Position numbers and translations under genes: made by a program. 64,000 bases of DNA, taken from NCBI GenBank assembly GCA_038237475.1, contig JBBRYS010000008.1, forward strand, positions 62,001 to 126,000, written 5' to 3'. Below, one piece after another: positions 8,070 to 17,867 of the stretch. Every line of letters begins with the position of its first letter. The stretch's first letter is position 1. Below the pieces are notes generated by a model that was not told the origin of the DNA, did not search any database, and saw only the letters and a program-made list of their open reading frames with translations. The stretch is from JAOAPY01 sp038237475 (GTDB taxonomy: Bacteria > Acidobacteriota > Blastocatellia > Pyrinomonadales > Pyrinomonadaceae).

Positions 8070-11000
8070 ATGGACGAAAAATTTGGTGGTACTGATCTTT
8101 TTGGTGCTGATGGTGAGCACCGGGGCACAGGCGATGAGTTTCTAATTGTCGGTCTTGGCGCATCTGCCGGCGGCATTGCCGCGCTGCAACAGTTTTTTGC
8201 GCAGGTGCCGGCTGACAGCAACATGGCTTATGTGGTGATCCTGCACCTCTCACCTGATCATGACAGTCGTCTGGCCGAAGTGCTGCAAACCACCGCTGCG
8301 ATACCCGTCACGCAGGTTGATCAACTAGTCGAAGTTGTCCCCAACCACGTTTACGTCATCTCGCCAAATCAGAGTCTGGCCATGACTGATGGCCACCTCG
8401 CGCTCTCACCCATCACGCGCATCGAAGAACGACGAGCACCCGTCGATATCTTCTTTCGCACCCTGGCTGAATCGCATCACTCACGCGCCGTCTGCGTAGT
8501 GCTGTCAGGCACTGGCGCTAACGGTTCGATGGGGCTTAAGCGAGTAAAAGAAATGGGTGGCGTGGCTATCGTCCAGGATCCGGGCGAAGCGCAGTACAGT
8601 GACATGCCTCGCAACTCAATTGCCACCGGACTAGTTGACTACGTGCTGCCTGTGGCGAAGATTCCGGAAAAGATTCTTGCCTACAAGGAAAGGTTGACCA
8701 TGCCCGGGTTGCAAATCGGGCCTGCTTCAGCGAGCCCCGATGAGCAGTCGCTGCGTGAAATCTTCACGCAACTACGCGTGGCAACCGGTCATGACTTCTC
8801 AAACTACAAGCGGGCTACGGTTTTGCGCCGCATCGAGCGGCGTCTCAATCTGCACGAGCTTCCGGATCTCGCGGCCTATGCCGCTTACATGCGGGAACAT
8901 GAAGAGGAAACCCGCAGCCTCTTGAAAGATCTTTTGATCAGCGTGACTAATTTCTTTCGCGATTGCGAATCGTTCGAAGCGCTTGAAAGAGGCATCATCC
9001 GCAGTCTGTTTGAAGGGAAGACATCCGGGGATAAGGTTCGAGTTTGGATCGCTGGCTGCGCCACCGGTGAAGAAGCCTATACGATGGCCATGCTTCTTTG
9101 CGAAGTGCGGCAGTCGCTGCCCTACTCGCCCGCCATCCAGGTGTTCGCAACTGATATAGACGAACAAGCCATCGCCAAGGCCCGCGATGGGTTGTACACG
9201 CTGAACGATGCGGCTGATGTCTCAGCGGAAAGGTTGGGTGAGTTTTTCTCGATCGAAAAGAACGGATATAGGGTGCGACGCGAATTGAGAGAGCTGGTGC
9301 TGTTTGCGAGCCACAATGTCCTTAAAGATCCGCCTTTTTCTCATCTCGATCTCATTTCCTGCCGCAACCTGCTTATTTATCTAAATCGGACTGCCCAGGA
9401 ACGGGTCATGCAAACCCTGCACTTCGCCCTTAAACCAGGTGGGTTTCTGTTTCTTGGCAACTCGGAATCGATCGAAGGTTCCGGCGACTTGTTCATTACA
9501 GTCGATAAGGACGCGCATGTTTATCAGAGCCGCGCGGTGGCGACGCGCATGCCGCTGCCGGCACCTGAAGCGGCAATGGGCGGAGGCACCAATATTCGCC
9601 AGGCGCAGGAGTATCAAACCGAAGCCCGGGTGCTCGAACGTCTCTCTTATGCCGGCCTGCACCAGCGTCTGGTCGAGCAATACGGCCCACCGTCAATCGT
9701 CATCAATGAAGACTACGAGATCCTGCATATCTCTGAAGGCGCCGGGCGCTATCTTCAAATGAGGGGAGGCGAACCCTCCCATAATCTGCTGAAGTTAATC
9801 AAGCCTGAATTGAGCTTTGAACTGAGGACCGCGCTGTTTCAAGCAGTACAGAATCGCACCAGCGTTGAAGCCCGGGACATTCCGGTATTGCTCGGTGAGG
9901 CCACGGCCCTGATTAATCTACTGGTGCGACCAGTGCTGCGCAGCGAAGATACGGCGCGCGGCTTTATTCTGGTCGTTTTTGAAGAGGCGGAACGGGAATC
10001 CGTGGCGGATCCAATCGCACCGCTCAATCGCTCAACCGCCCTCGCTGATGATGAGCTGGTACGGGTCAAAGCGCAGCTGCGTGCAACTATCGAGCAATAC
10101 GAAACTCAGACCGAAGAGCTGAAGGCATCGAACGAGGAACTGCAAGCCACTAATGAGGAACTACTTTCCGCCGCTGAGGAAATCGAAACCAGCAAGGAAG
10201 AACTCCAGTCGGTCAATGAAGAACTGACCACAGTCAATCAGGAACTGAAGATAAAGATTGATGAGTTGAGCCTTTCAAATAGTGATCTCAAAAACCTGAT
10301 GAACTCAATTCAGGTCGGGACGGTCTTCCTCGATCGTTCGTTGCGAGTCAAGCTCTTCACTCGAGATGCTCGAGATATCTTTAATCTGATCCCAGCGGAC
10401 ATTGGACGTCCGCTGCTGGATCTCACCAGCAAGTTGATTTCCGCTGATCTCCAGGAAGATGCTCTCCAGGTGTTTTCGGGCGAGGTTGCGATCGAGCGTG
10501 AGGTAGAAACTCGCCAGGGCCGACGGTACCTGATGCGAGCGCTGCCCTACCGTAATTCGGACGAGCGCATTGACGGAGCGGTACTGACCTTCACCGACTT
10601 GACCGCTCGCAAGGATGCTGAAGATAGTTTGCGCACCAGCGAGGAGCGCCTGCGTCTCCTGATTGAAAGCGTAACCGACTATGCGATCTTCACGCTGACT
10701 CCGGAGGGTCAGATCTCCAGCTGGAATGCCGGGGCGGAGCGGGTCTTTGGTTATGGCGAGGAAGAGATCATCGACCAGTCCAGCGAGATCCTGTTTACTC
10801 CGGAAGATCGAGCACACGGTTTTCCGCGCCAGGAACTCATGACTGCGGCGACCGAGGGCCGGGCGGCAACCGACCGATTTTACGTGCGTCAGGATGGTTC
10901 GCGGTTTTACGCGACGGGTGTTATGACACCTTTACGGGACGGCCAGGTCAAGGGTTTCGTCAAGGTGGCGCGCGACCTAACCTTACAGCAAGAGCAGGAC

Positions 11001-11789
11001 GCGTTGCGCAGCTCTCGCGATCAGCTCGAACTTCGTGTTGCTGAACGCACCGGAGAACTGGAAGATGCTAACTTTGCTCTGAAAGAAGAGGTACGTGAAC
11101 GGGGCTCAGCAGAGGTACGCGCCCGCGGCTTGCTCCATTTGCTGGTGACGGCTCAGGAAGATGAGCGCCGCCGCGTCGCCCGAGACCTGCACGATCAAAT
11201 GGGCCAGCAGTTGACTGCCTTGCGGCTAGCGCTGTCGCTGATGAGAGAGAGCAGCGGCGCTGATGCATCTCTGGTCAGTAAGATCGAACACGTGCAGGAG
11301 ATGGCCCAGCGTGTGGATGAGGACGTGGATTTTCTGGCCTGGGAACTGCGACCTGCTGCTCTTGACGATCTCGGGCTGGTAGTGGCCCTCGGTAATTTTC
11401 TGCAGGAGTGGTCCAGGCACTTTGGTATACCTTCTGAGTTTCAACCCACGGGACTGTCGGATGGGCGGCTTTTGCCTGAGGTAGAAACTTGTCTTTATCG
11501 CATCGCTCAGGAGGTGCTCAATAACGTCAGCAAACACGCCGAAGCAAGCCGCGTCGACGTCATACTTGAGCGTCGCGATGGTCATGTGGTGCTGATTATT
11601 GAAGACGACGGAGTCGGATTTAATCCCAGGCAGCATGGCGCTACGGGCGATGGTCGAGGTTTGGGCTTAATTGGAATGAGCGAGCGTGTCCGACTGGTGG
11701 GCGGAACCCTCGATATCGAATCCGAGCCCAAGGCAGGGACGACGGTGTTCGTGCGAGCGCCGATAACTTTTGCAGCGGAAGAAGAATGA
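8070..11789 (+). CDS. CheB/CheR fusion with PAS domains and NarL-type histidine kinase
   Basis: About 1239 residues. Order: CheB methylesterase (about 20-205; Ser in 'GLGASAGG', His in 'ILHLSPDH'), CheR methyltransferase (about 215-470; SAM motif 'AGCATGEEAYTMAM', then 'DLISCRNLLIYLN'), a PAS-like linker, a strong coiled coil (about 670-740, repeats of 'SNEELQATNEEL'), two PAS domains, then a HisKA_3 dimerisation domain (phospho-acceptor His in 'ARDLHDQMGQQL', about 1041) and HATPase_c ('EDDGVGF', 'GLGLIGMSERV'). The CheB position that normally holds the catalytic Asp reads 'GTGANGSMG', with Asn at about 151. The frame extends to 7914, but the ATG at 8070 has AGAAGG six bases upstream. The stop overlaps the next start, which supplies the cognate regulator. 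Confidence 0.9.
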   Translation: MDEKFGGTDLFGADGEHRGTGDEFLIVGLGASAGGIAALQQFFAQVPADSNMAYVVILHLSPDHDSRLAEVLQTTAAIPVTQVDQLVEVVPNHVYVISPNQSLAMTDGHLALSPITRIEERRAPVDIFFRTLAESHHSRAVCVVLSGTGANGSMGLKRVKEMGGVAIVQDPGEAQYSDMPRNSIATGLVDYVLPVAKIPEKILAYKERLTMPGLQIGPASASPDEQSLREIFTQLRVATGHDFSNYKRATVLRRIERRLNLHELPDLAAYAAYMREHEEETRSLLKDLLISVTNFFRDCESFEALERGIIRSLFEGKTSGDKVRVWIAGCATGEEAYTMAMLLCEVRQSLPYSPAIQVFATDIDEQAIAKARDGLYTLNDAADVSAERLGEFFSIEKNGYRVRRELRELVLFASHNVLKDPPFSHLDLISCRNLLIYLNRTAQERVMQTLHFALKPGGFLFLGNSESIEGSGDLFITVDKDAHVYQSRAVATRMPLPAPEAAMGGGTNIRQAQEYQTEARVLERLSYAGLHQRLVEQYGPPSIVINEDYEILHISEGAGRYLQMRGGEPSHNLLKLIKPELSFELRTALFQAVQNRTSVEARDIPVLLGEATALINLLVRPVLRSEDTARGFILVVFEEAERESVADPIAPLNRSTALADDELVRVKAQLRATIEQYETQTEELKASNEELQATNEELLSAAEEIETSKEELQSVNEELTTVNQELKIKIDELSLSNSDLKNLMNSIQVGTVFLDRSLRVKLFTRDARDIFNLIPADIGRPLLDLTSKLISADLQEDALQVFSGEVAIEREVETRQGRRYLMRALPYRNSDERIDGAVLTFTDLTARKDAEDSLRTSEERLRLLIESVTDYAIFTLTPEGQISSWNAGAERVFGYGEEEIIDQSSEILFTPEDRAHGFPRQELMTAATEGRAATDRFYVRQDGSRFYATGVMTPLRDGQVKGFVKVARDLTLQQEQDALRSSRDQLELRVAERTGELEDANFALKEEVRERGSAEVRARGLLHLLVTAQEDERRRVARDLHDQMGQQLTALRLALSLMRESSGADASLVSKIEHVQEMAQRVDEDVDFLAWELRPAALDDLGLVVALGNFLQEWSRHFGIPSEFQPTGLSDGRLLPEVETCLYRIAQEVLNNVSKHAEASRVDVILERRDGHVVLIIEDDGVGFNPRQHGATGDGRGLGLIGMSERVRLVGGTLDIESEPKAGTTVFVRAPITFAAEEE

Positions 11790-12448
11790 TGAGTCAAAAG
11801 GTTCGCATCCTGCTCGCCGAAGATCATGAGACAGTCCGCGCCGGCCTGAAGCTCATCGTCAATTCGCAACCTGACATGGAAGTAATCGGCGAGGCCACAG
11901 ACGGACGTTCGGTCCTTGCTCAAGTGGAAAAGTTGCTCCCGGATATTGTGCTCATGGATATTTCCATGCCGCAGTTAAACGGACTGAAGGCAACCGAGAA
12001 GCTGAAAGAATCTCGACCAGAGGTTAAGGTTCTGACCTTGACGCGTCACAAGGACGATGGTTACCTGCAGCAACTGTTGCGCGCTGGCGCTTCCGGCTAT
12101 GTTCTAAAGCAAAGCCCCCCCGCAGAATTGCTTCATGCCATCAGAGCGATTGCTGCCGGAGGGAAGTACCTCGATCCTGCTGTTGCGGGCAAAGTGATGG
12201 GCACCTACGCCGGCCGGCAATCGGCGACCTCTAGTGGCAAGCCGTTGGAATCACTCAGCGACCGTGAGACCGAAATCATGCGTCTTGTCGCCTGGGGTCA
12301 CAGCAATAAGGAGATTGCCGCCCGGCTTGAGATCAGCGTTAAGACCGTAGAAGTGCACAAGGCTAACTCGATGAAAAAGCTGGGCATGCACAGTCGCATT
12401 GACATCGTTCGCTACGCCCTGCTGCAGGGATGGCTGCAGGACACTTAG
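11786..12448 (+). CDS. NarL/FixJ-family response regulator
   Basis: 220 residues. A receiver domain (about 5-120) with the acidic pair 'AEDHE', the phospho-acceptor Asp in 'DIVLMDISMP' and the conserved Lys in 'YVLKQSPP', then a LuxR-type HTH (about 150-215, 'LSDRETEIMRLVAWGHSNKEIA'-like, with 'SVKTVEVHKANSMKK' as recognition region). The ATG overlaps the stop of the CheB/CheR kinase by 4 nt, and a second ATG follows at 11789. Coupled translation makes it the likely partner of the HisKA_3 kinase upstream. DNA targets are unknown. Confidence 0.93.
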   Translation: MMSQKVRILLAEDHETVRAGLKLIVNSQPDMEVIGEATDGRSVLAQVEKLLPDIVLMDISMPQLNGLKATEKLKESRPEVKVLTLTRHKDDGYLQQLLRAGASGYVLKQSPPAELLHAIRAIAAGGKYLDPAVAGKVMGTYAGRQSATSSGKPLESLSDRETEIMRLVAWGHSNKEIAARLEISVKTVEVHKANSMKKLGMHSRIDIVRYALLQGWLQDT

Positions 12449-12778
12449 ATTCAAATGGAAGGCCCGGCTGGCTCCAACCCGGCCCCGCTTTACGCCATCT
12501 CCGCGACCCACCGCTTAGGGAAAGTCCCTACCAACTTCGCTCACATTCCTAATTGGCCTGAATGACCGTTTATGGCAGAGTTCTCTTACCTGTTTAAAAA
12601 CTGACCCGACAACCTTCCAGGTGCTGGTCTTTGTGGGTTAGAGAATTAAATGGAAATGTAAAAAGTTCGAAGCACTGAAAGAGCTGGCGAACACTGTTGC
12701 AAGACAGCGGTCCCAGACTGGCTTGATTAAATCAGAACTGCAGTTGGCGCTGGCCGGCCACGTTAGGTCCTCCGAAGT
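12449..12778. other. 330-nt spacer between signalling operons
   Basis: Contains a weak GC-rich stem (about 12461-12484) without a U-tract, and no convincing open frame. It probably carries the end of the upstream operon and the promoter of the receiver/PAS/Crp operon. No specific operator was recognised. Confidence 0.4.
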
Positions 12779-13249
12779 ATGTACCTTGCGTCCCAAAAGC
12801 TCGCTGGTTCCCCGACAGTTTCAGCTACTACGGTTGAGCCTGAATCGGAGGCACCGCTCCTTTTGTTAGTTGAAGATCATGAGGACACTCGTGAAATGTA
12901 TCGTTATGTTCTGGAGAAAGAGGGCTACCGAATTTCCTCGGCCGTAGACGGCGATGAAGCAATCCAAATGGCGATTGGGTTGCGCCCGAATCTGATTTTG
13001 ATGGATTCCGTGCTGCCACGCATCGATGGAGTAATGGCAGCCACCAGCATTCGACAAATCGAGGGAATGCAAAAAGTGCCGATCATCTTCGTGTCAGGTC
13101 AGGCAGAACCGCACAGTAGAACTGCGGCCCTGGCAGCGGGCGGTAATGAGTATCTGGTTAAGCCGGTAAGTTTGGCGCAACTTAAGGCGACGGTTGCATT
13201 GCAGCTTTTTATGCAGGTGGGACTCAGCACTTTGGCGGTTGCTTCATGA
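12779..13249 (+). CDS. Single-domain response regulator
   Basis: 156 residues. After a 25-residue polar leader comes one receiver domain: acidic pair in 'LVEDHED', Asp in 'NLILMDSVLP', Thr/Ser in 'IIFVSGQ', Lys in 'EYLVKPVSL'. There is no output domain, so it acts by protein-protein contact or as a phosphate sink. Its stop overlaps the next gene's ATG (ATGA at 13246-13249), so the pair is translationally coupled. TCCTCC occurs upstream instead of a clear Shine-Dalgarno, and the start is not certain; an internal start closer to the domain is possible. Confidence 0.85.
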   Translation: MYLASQKLAGSPTVSATTVEPESEAPLLLLVEDHEDTREMYRYVLEKEGYRISSAVDGDEAIQMAIGLRPNLILMDSVLPRIDGVMAATSIRQIEGMQKVPIIFVSGQAEPHSRTAALAAGGNEYLVKPVSLAQLKATVALQLFMQVGLSTLAVAS

Positions 13250-13638
13250 GCATCGGGAAATCAGAACTGCACGAGCCATTTGGATTGTACGAGACGGATC
13301 TGTCAGGGACGATCGTCTTCGCAGAACGCATGGTTGAGGCAGAGGTGGTGCCGGCAGTGGAGTTCACCGGCAGGCCAATCATCGAAGTGCTGGCAGCTAT
13401 CCAGCCTGCCGACGAACTGTGGCATCGCATAAGCGTTTTTGTCAGTGGTAAAGAACAAGCCGATAGTTTTTACATTAATTCAATCCACAACATTCTGGTT
13501 ATGCCAGTCAGGATTTTGCTAGCACGAGTTCACGAGAAATTTGTAGTTATCAAACAAAAGGCGTCCTGGTTCACATCAGCCGGGCAGATCATATTAGTTG
13601 CTTGGAGACCATGTGATCGTACTGTATGCAGGAACTGA
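13246..13638 (+). CDS. Small PAS-like sensor protein
   Basis: 130 residues, no membrane segment. The first half, with 'FGLYETDLSGTIVFAER', resembles the first strands of a PAS fold ('...D..G.I.FAN'), followed by a helical part and strands 'NILVMPVRILLARV' and 'KFVVIKQK'. It starts within the stop of the receiver protein and its last 13 nt overlap the Crp/Fnr gene, so the three proteins are made as one set. The PAS assignment rests on pattern only; the ligand is unknown. Its context suggests it senses or relays a signal for the co-encoded Crp/Fnr regulator. Confidence 0.6.
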   Translation: MSIGKSELHEPFGLYETDLSGTIVFAERMVEAEVVPAVEFTGRPIIEVLAAIQPADELWHRISVFVSGKEQADSFYINSIHNILVMPVRILLARVHEKFVVIKQKASWFTSAGQIILVAWRPCDRTVCRN

Positions 13639-14456
13639 ACCCAACAACTGTAGATGATATTAATTGCGAGTCCGCCCAGCCGAGTGCTGCGGAACGTCTG
13701 GGTGCTTCAAGGGTCAGAAAGGCGCTCGAAAGGAGTCAAGTCCCGTCGAGTTCGCCCTTCAACGGACTGCTGACGAATAAACTATTGGCGGCAATGCCGG
13801 GTCCCGACTTCGCCAGACTACTGCCGAGTTTAGAACCAGTATCGCTGGTTGCAGGTGAGAACATTCACGGTTTCGGCGAGGTGCAACGGTTTGCGTACTT
13901 TCCGGAAACAGCCGTGATCGCTCACCTCTATTTGCTCGAGGATGGCAGCACCTCCGCAATTACACTCATTGGCAACGATGGAATGGTTGGCCTTTCCGCA
14001 GTGCTTGATTCGGCTGCCCCACTGTATGATGCTCAGGTTACAATTGGTGGCAATGCCTTGCGGATTGATGCTGAAGTGCTGAAGCAGGAGTTTTTGCGCG
14101 GAGCCGCCATGCAGCAGTTGCTGCTGAATTACACGGGTGCGCGCCTGGCGCAGGTTTCGCAAAAGGCGGTTTGCAACTTGCGACATCGCCTTGACGAGCG
14201 ACTGTGCACCTGGTTGCTCATGCTCCATGATCGAGCCCGTGATAAGGCACTGCGACTGACCCACGAAAAGATTGCTAACTATCTGGGCACGCGTCGCGCG
14301 GGAGTTTCCAGCGCCTGTAATGCCCTGCGAGCGGGCGGCATTATTCATTATCAACGCGGCACTATTCGTATCATTGAGCGTGAACTGCTCGAGAAATCTG
14401 CTTGCGAATGCTACCAGGCGTTCCAGCAGATTGTCGCAGAGCGCGTCGCCGCTTAA
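13626..14456 (+). CDS. Crp/Fnr-family transcriptional regulator
   Basis: 276 residues. An N-terminal extension of about 45 residues precedes a cyclic-nucleotide-type beta-barrel (about 60-175, 'LVAGENIHGFGEVQRFAYFP'). A dimerisation helix and a winged HTH follow (about 195-255, 'LTHEKIANYLGTRRAGVSSAC'). The recognition helix lacks the R-E-x-x-x-R pattern of Crp, so its target probably differs from GTGA. No N-terminal cysteine cluster for an Fe-S centre is visible. The start overlaps the PAS-like gene by 13 nt. The family is clear; the signal is unknown. Confidence 0.85.
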   Translation: MQELNPTTVDDINCESAQPSAAERLGASRVRKALERSQVPSSSPFNGLLTNKLLAAMPGPDFARLLPSLEPVSLVAGENIHGFGEVQRFAYFPETAVIAHLYLLEDGSTSAITLIGNDGMVGLSAVLDSAAPLYDAQVTIGGNALRIDAEVLKQEFLRGAAMQQLLLNYTGARLAQVSQKAVCNLRHRLDERLCTWLLMLHDRARDKALRLTHEKIANYLGTRRAGVSSACNALRAGGIIHYQRGTIRIIERELLEKSACECYQAFQQIVAERVAA

Positions 14457-14947
14457 TTGTCGTTGTCCTCATACCATCGAATTCAAGAGATCTGACAGTC
14501 CAGCTCCAGGATTGGTTTTTAATCCGGACTTCTACCGCGCGATGCATCCATCTGTCGACTTCCCTGCAGCTGAATCTGTTCGCTTACCCGAGGCAAACGT
14601 TGATCGGGAATCACTCATCGATTAAGTTCTTCGAGTTGCGCCCTGAATGCATTCGACATAAGCTCTCTACCGAATCTGAGGGCTTTTGTTGCACCCGCCC
14701 GCATCAGGCTTTCGACTCCTCCCTGTTGTGTTGGCGCCTGTTAACTTGAAATGCCGTCTTGCGCCCGCATTTTGTTTCCCGGTGACCTGACACTCAAGCT
14801 CGGTTGAGAATGATTCAATCGACGGTTCATTTCGGGTGCCCGGCTCCGCGAAGTTAAGTCAAAAAGAGGAGTCGAACCTTTGCTCCATGGTCGCCTTAGC
14901 TTAACGGACCGGTCTCCCCTTTCTGTCGTTGTTTCCGAGTTATCAAT
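14457..14947. other. 491-nt gap without a convincing gene
   Basis: Short open frames exist on both strands but show no domain-like pattern and overlap each other. I see no hairpin with a U-tract. It must hold the promoter for the 14948 kinase, but I recognise no motif in it. Confidence 0.4.
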
Positions 14948-17848
14948 ATGCCAACCCACAGTGAGGACCTGGTTAATAGCCTCGGGGCAGAAAACACCGA
15001 ACTGCTCAAGCGCATCGCTGAGTTGCAGGCGAAGATCGCCGAACGCGATGCCATAGATGAAAAACTGCGGTTTAGTGAAGAACATTACCGCGATCTGGTT
15101 GAGAGTACCAAAGATCTGGTCCAGAGCGTTGCTCCGGATGGGCGCTTTGTTTTTGCCAATAGAGCCTGGTTAAAGACGCTGGGATATACGCAGGCTGAGC
15201 TGGCAGAGCTGACGATCAATGACGTAATTCACCCCGCCTCGATCGTTCACTGTCGGGAAGTTTTCATGAAGGTGCTGGCAGGCGAAATAGCCGATGGTAT
15301 AGAGGCTACCTTGCTCACGAAGGATGGCCGTGAGGTTTTCGTTGAGGGCAGTGCGAGACCCCGGTTTCTTCTTGGTCGAGTGATAGCCACCCATGGGTTC
15401 TTTAGCGATATAACCCGACGCAAGTTGATTGAGAAGGAGCTTTCCCAGAGTGAAGACAGATATCGCAGCCTGGTTGAACAAGCTCCCGATGCAATCTTCA
15501 TTTGTGACTCCAGTCTGCGCTTTGTCGACTTGAACGAACGCGCGTGCGAGGTGAGTGGGTATTCAAGGGACGAGATATTGGGCATGACCGTTCATGAGTT
15601 CCTTGGGCCACAGGATGTTGCTGCTGCTCCTCTACGCCTGAATGAGTTGAGAGAGGGTAAATACGTAGTGATGGAGCGCAGTTGCATCCGCAAGGATCGG
15701 ACGAGGGTTCCCATCGAGGTCAGTTCAAAAGTTCTGAGCGACGGCAGGTACCAAGCCATTGTGCGCGACATCACCGAGCGCAAGCGTGCCGAAGCGGCGT
15801 TGCGAGCGAGTGACTCAAAATTTCGTGCCATCATCGAGCTCTCTCCAGTGCCGTTTGCAATAAACGACGAACATCAGAGTGTTACTTATCTTAATTCCGC
15901 GTTTATTGAAACCTTTGGATACGATCTGGAGGACATTCCTACTCTGTCAGATTGGTGGCCCAAAGCTTATCCCGACCCCAAGTATCGCCAGTGGGTCGCG
16001 ACGTCCTGGCAAGCCCGCCTCGATAGGGCGAAAGAAACGGGTGAACCATTCGAACCAATTGAAGTTAGTATCCGGTGCAAGGACGGGTCATGGCGAACTG
16101 CGATCGGTAATGCGGTATCTCTCGGAGAAACCTTTAAGGGCCTTCACTTAGTCGTTCTCTACGACATCACTGAACGTCAGCGTGCCCAGGCAGAAGTTGC
16201 CAGTTTGCTGGCGCTTGAAAAAGCGGCGCGCAGGACTGCAGAGGTGATGCGCGACGCTAACATTGCGCTGGCGCAAAATCTAAATCTCGAGTCAGTACTT
16301 GAGACTCTTCTAACTTATTTGCGGCGGCTGGTACCTTACGACAGCGCCAATGTGATGCTACTCGAGGACGAATCAGTATTTGCCGTCCGGGCCCTCTGCG
16401 GTTACGAGCATTATCACAGCGTGGAGGCGGCGAAAGCTGTCAGGCTCGATGCGAAAACAAACGCTCTGTTGGAGCGCATCTGCTTGACCGGCGCTGGTCT
16501 ATTGGTGCCCGACACATACAGAGAACCTGAGTGGCAGCGAGTGCCCGGCGCGGAAGATGTGGGCAGCTGGATGGGAATACCACTGGTGGCCTATGGCAAG
16601 GTTATTGGTTTGTATTCCGTGAACCGAGTGAGGCCAAACTCGTTCACGGATGAGCATTTGCTCGCCGGAGGCGCCCTGGCAGCGCAGGCAGCCAGTGCCA
16701 TTCAGAATGCACAGCTGTTTCAGCAGGGCCAACAGTACGCAGCGGAGCTGGAGCAGCGAATAGCCGAACGCGAACGAGCAGAGGCCGCCTTGCACGAAAG
16801 CGAAATTTATTATCGCACGCTGATTGAAATGGCTCCTGATGGAGTTGCTGTCTTTGACCCGGAGATGAAGATAAAAGTTACGAACCAGCGAGCGGTGGAC
16901 ATCTATGGCTATGACAATGCAGCCGAGATGGTCGGGAAACTCGGATTTGACATGATAGGACCTCAATTTCGGGCACGGGCCCTGCAGAATGCGGGCCTGA
17001 TGATGGAGACGGGTTATCTCGCACCAATCGAATCAATAGGTATCAAGAAGGACGGTTCGCACTTTTCCGTTGAGACCAGTGCGGCTCTAATTCGAAATCC
17101 GGAAGGGCAGCCCATGGCCATTCTCGGCATCACCAGAGACATCTCGGAAAGAAAACTTGTAGAGGAGCAATTGAGGACTTCGCATGAACAACTGCGCGCC
17201 CTTTCGGCGAGACTTCAGTCGGCACGCGAGGACGAAGGCACGAGGATCGCAAGAGAGATTCACGACGAGTTGGGCGGAGCACTAACTGGCTTGAAATGGG
17301 ATCTCGAGGGGCTTGATAAAGTTCTTATGGATGAGGGAAGCGAAACAAAAATTCAGACGGTGCGCGACAGGCTTCCAAATATGGTCAGTTTGGTTGAATC
17401 GACAATTGATATTGTGCGGCGCATTTCCTCAGAACTGCGACCGGGAATGCTTGACGATCTGGGACTGGTTGCGGCGATTGAATGGCAAGCGGGCCAGTTT
17501 CAGTCGCGGACCGGGATCAAGTGTGATTGCATCTGCTCGGTCACTTCGGTGGACCTAAGCCGGGAGCGGTCAACTGCGGTATTTCGGATCCTGCAGGAGA
17601 TTCTGACAAATGTGATTCGACATGCGCAGGCCGACAGAGTAGAAATTGAATTGCAGGAAGGCGCCGGACACGTTGAATTACGAGTCAGCGACAACGGTCG
17701 CGGTATCACAGATGAGGAAATGGCCGCCAAACACTCGCTCGGGCTCCTGGGGATGCGAGAGCGCGCCCTGCTGGTTGGCGGCGAAGTCAGCGTCAGCCGC
17801 GGCGTCCGAAAAGGCACCACTATAGCGATCCGAGTGCCGTGCGGCTGA
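14948..17848 (+). CDS. PAS/GAF multisensor histidine kinase (HisKA_3 type)
   Basis: 966 residues, cytosolic, with no membrane segments. Order: a short coiled coil (about 8-35), PAS1 (about 40-155), PAS2 (about 165-280), PAS3 (about 285-405, each ending in a 'DITERK'-like PAC motif), GAF (about 425-590), PAS4 (about 615-735), HisKA_3 with phospho-acceptor His in 'AREIHDELGGALTGLKWDLE' (about 767) and HATPase_c with 'SDNGRGI' and 'GLLGMRERALLVGG'. Downstream by 19 nt is a NarL-type regulator, its probable partner. The stacked sensor domains suggest cytoplasmic redox or small-molecule sensing; the ligands cannot be read from the sequence. Confidence 0.92.
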   Translation: MPTHSEDLVNSLGAENTELLKRIAELQAKIAERDAIDEKLRFSEEHYRDLVESTKDLVQSVAPDGRFVFANRAWLKTLGYTQAELAELTINDVIHPASIVHCREVFMKVLAGEIADGIEATLLTKDGREVFVEGSARPRFLLGRVIATHGFFSDITRRKLIEKELSQSEDRYRSLVEQAPDAIFICDSSLRFVDLNERACEVSGYSRDEILGMTVHEFLGPQDVAAAPLRLNELREGKYVVMERSCIRKDRTRVPIEVSSKVLSDGRYQAIVRDITERKRAEAALRASDSKFRAIIELSPVPFAINDEHQSVTYLNSAFIETFGYDLEDIPTLSDWWPKAYPDPKYRQWVATSWQARLDRAKETGEPFEPIEVSIRCKDGSWRTAIGNAVSLGETFKGLHLVVLYDITERQRAQAEVASLLALEKAARRTAEVMRDANIALAQNLNLESVLETLLTYLRRLVPYDSANVMLLEDESVFAVRALCGYEHYHSVEAAKAVRLDAKTNALLERICLTGAGLLVPDTYREPEWQRVPGAEDVGSWMGIPLVAYGKVIGLYSVNRVRPNSFTDEHLLAGGALAAQAASAIQNAQLFQQGQQYAAELEQRIAERERAEAALHESEIYYRTLIEMAPDGVAVFDPEMKIKVTNQRAVDIYGYDNAAEMVGKLGFDMIGPQFRARALQNAGLMMETGYLAPIESIGIKKDGSHFSVETSAALIRNPEGQPMAILGITRDISERKLVEEQLRTSHEQLRALSARLQSAREDEGTRIAREIHDELGGALTGLKWDLEGLDKVLMDEGSETKIQTVRDRLPNMVSLVESTIDIVRRISSELRPGMLDDLGLVAAIEWQAGQFQSRTGIKCDCICSVTSVDLSRERSTAVFRILQEILTNVIRHAQADRVEIELQEGAGHVELRVSDNGRGITDEEMAAKHSLGLLGMRERALLVGGEVSVSRGVRKGTTIAIRVPCG

Positions 17849-17867
17849 AGCTTTACTCGGAACGACC

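Noticed and set aside
14272..14749. Two plus-strand frames at the end of and after the Crp/Fnr gene
   Set aside because: Shadow overlap with the regulator gene and no recognisable pattern in the rest.
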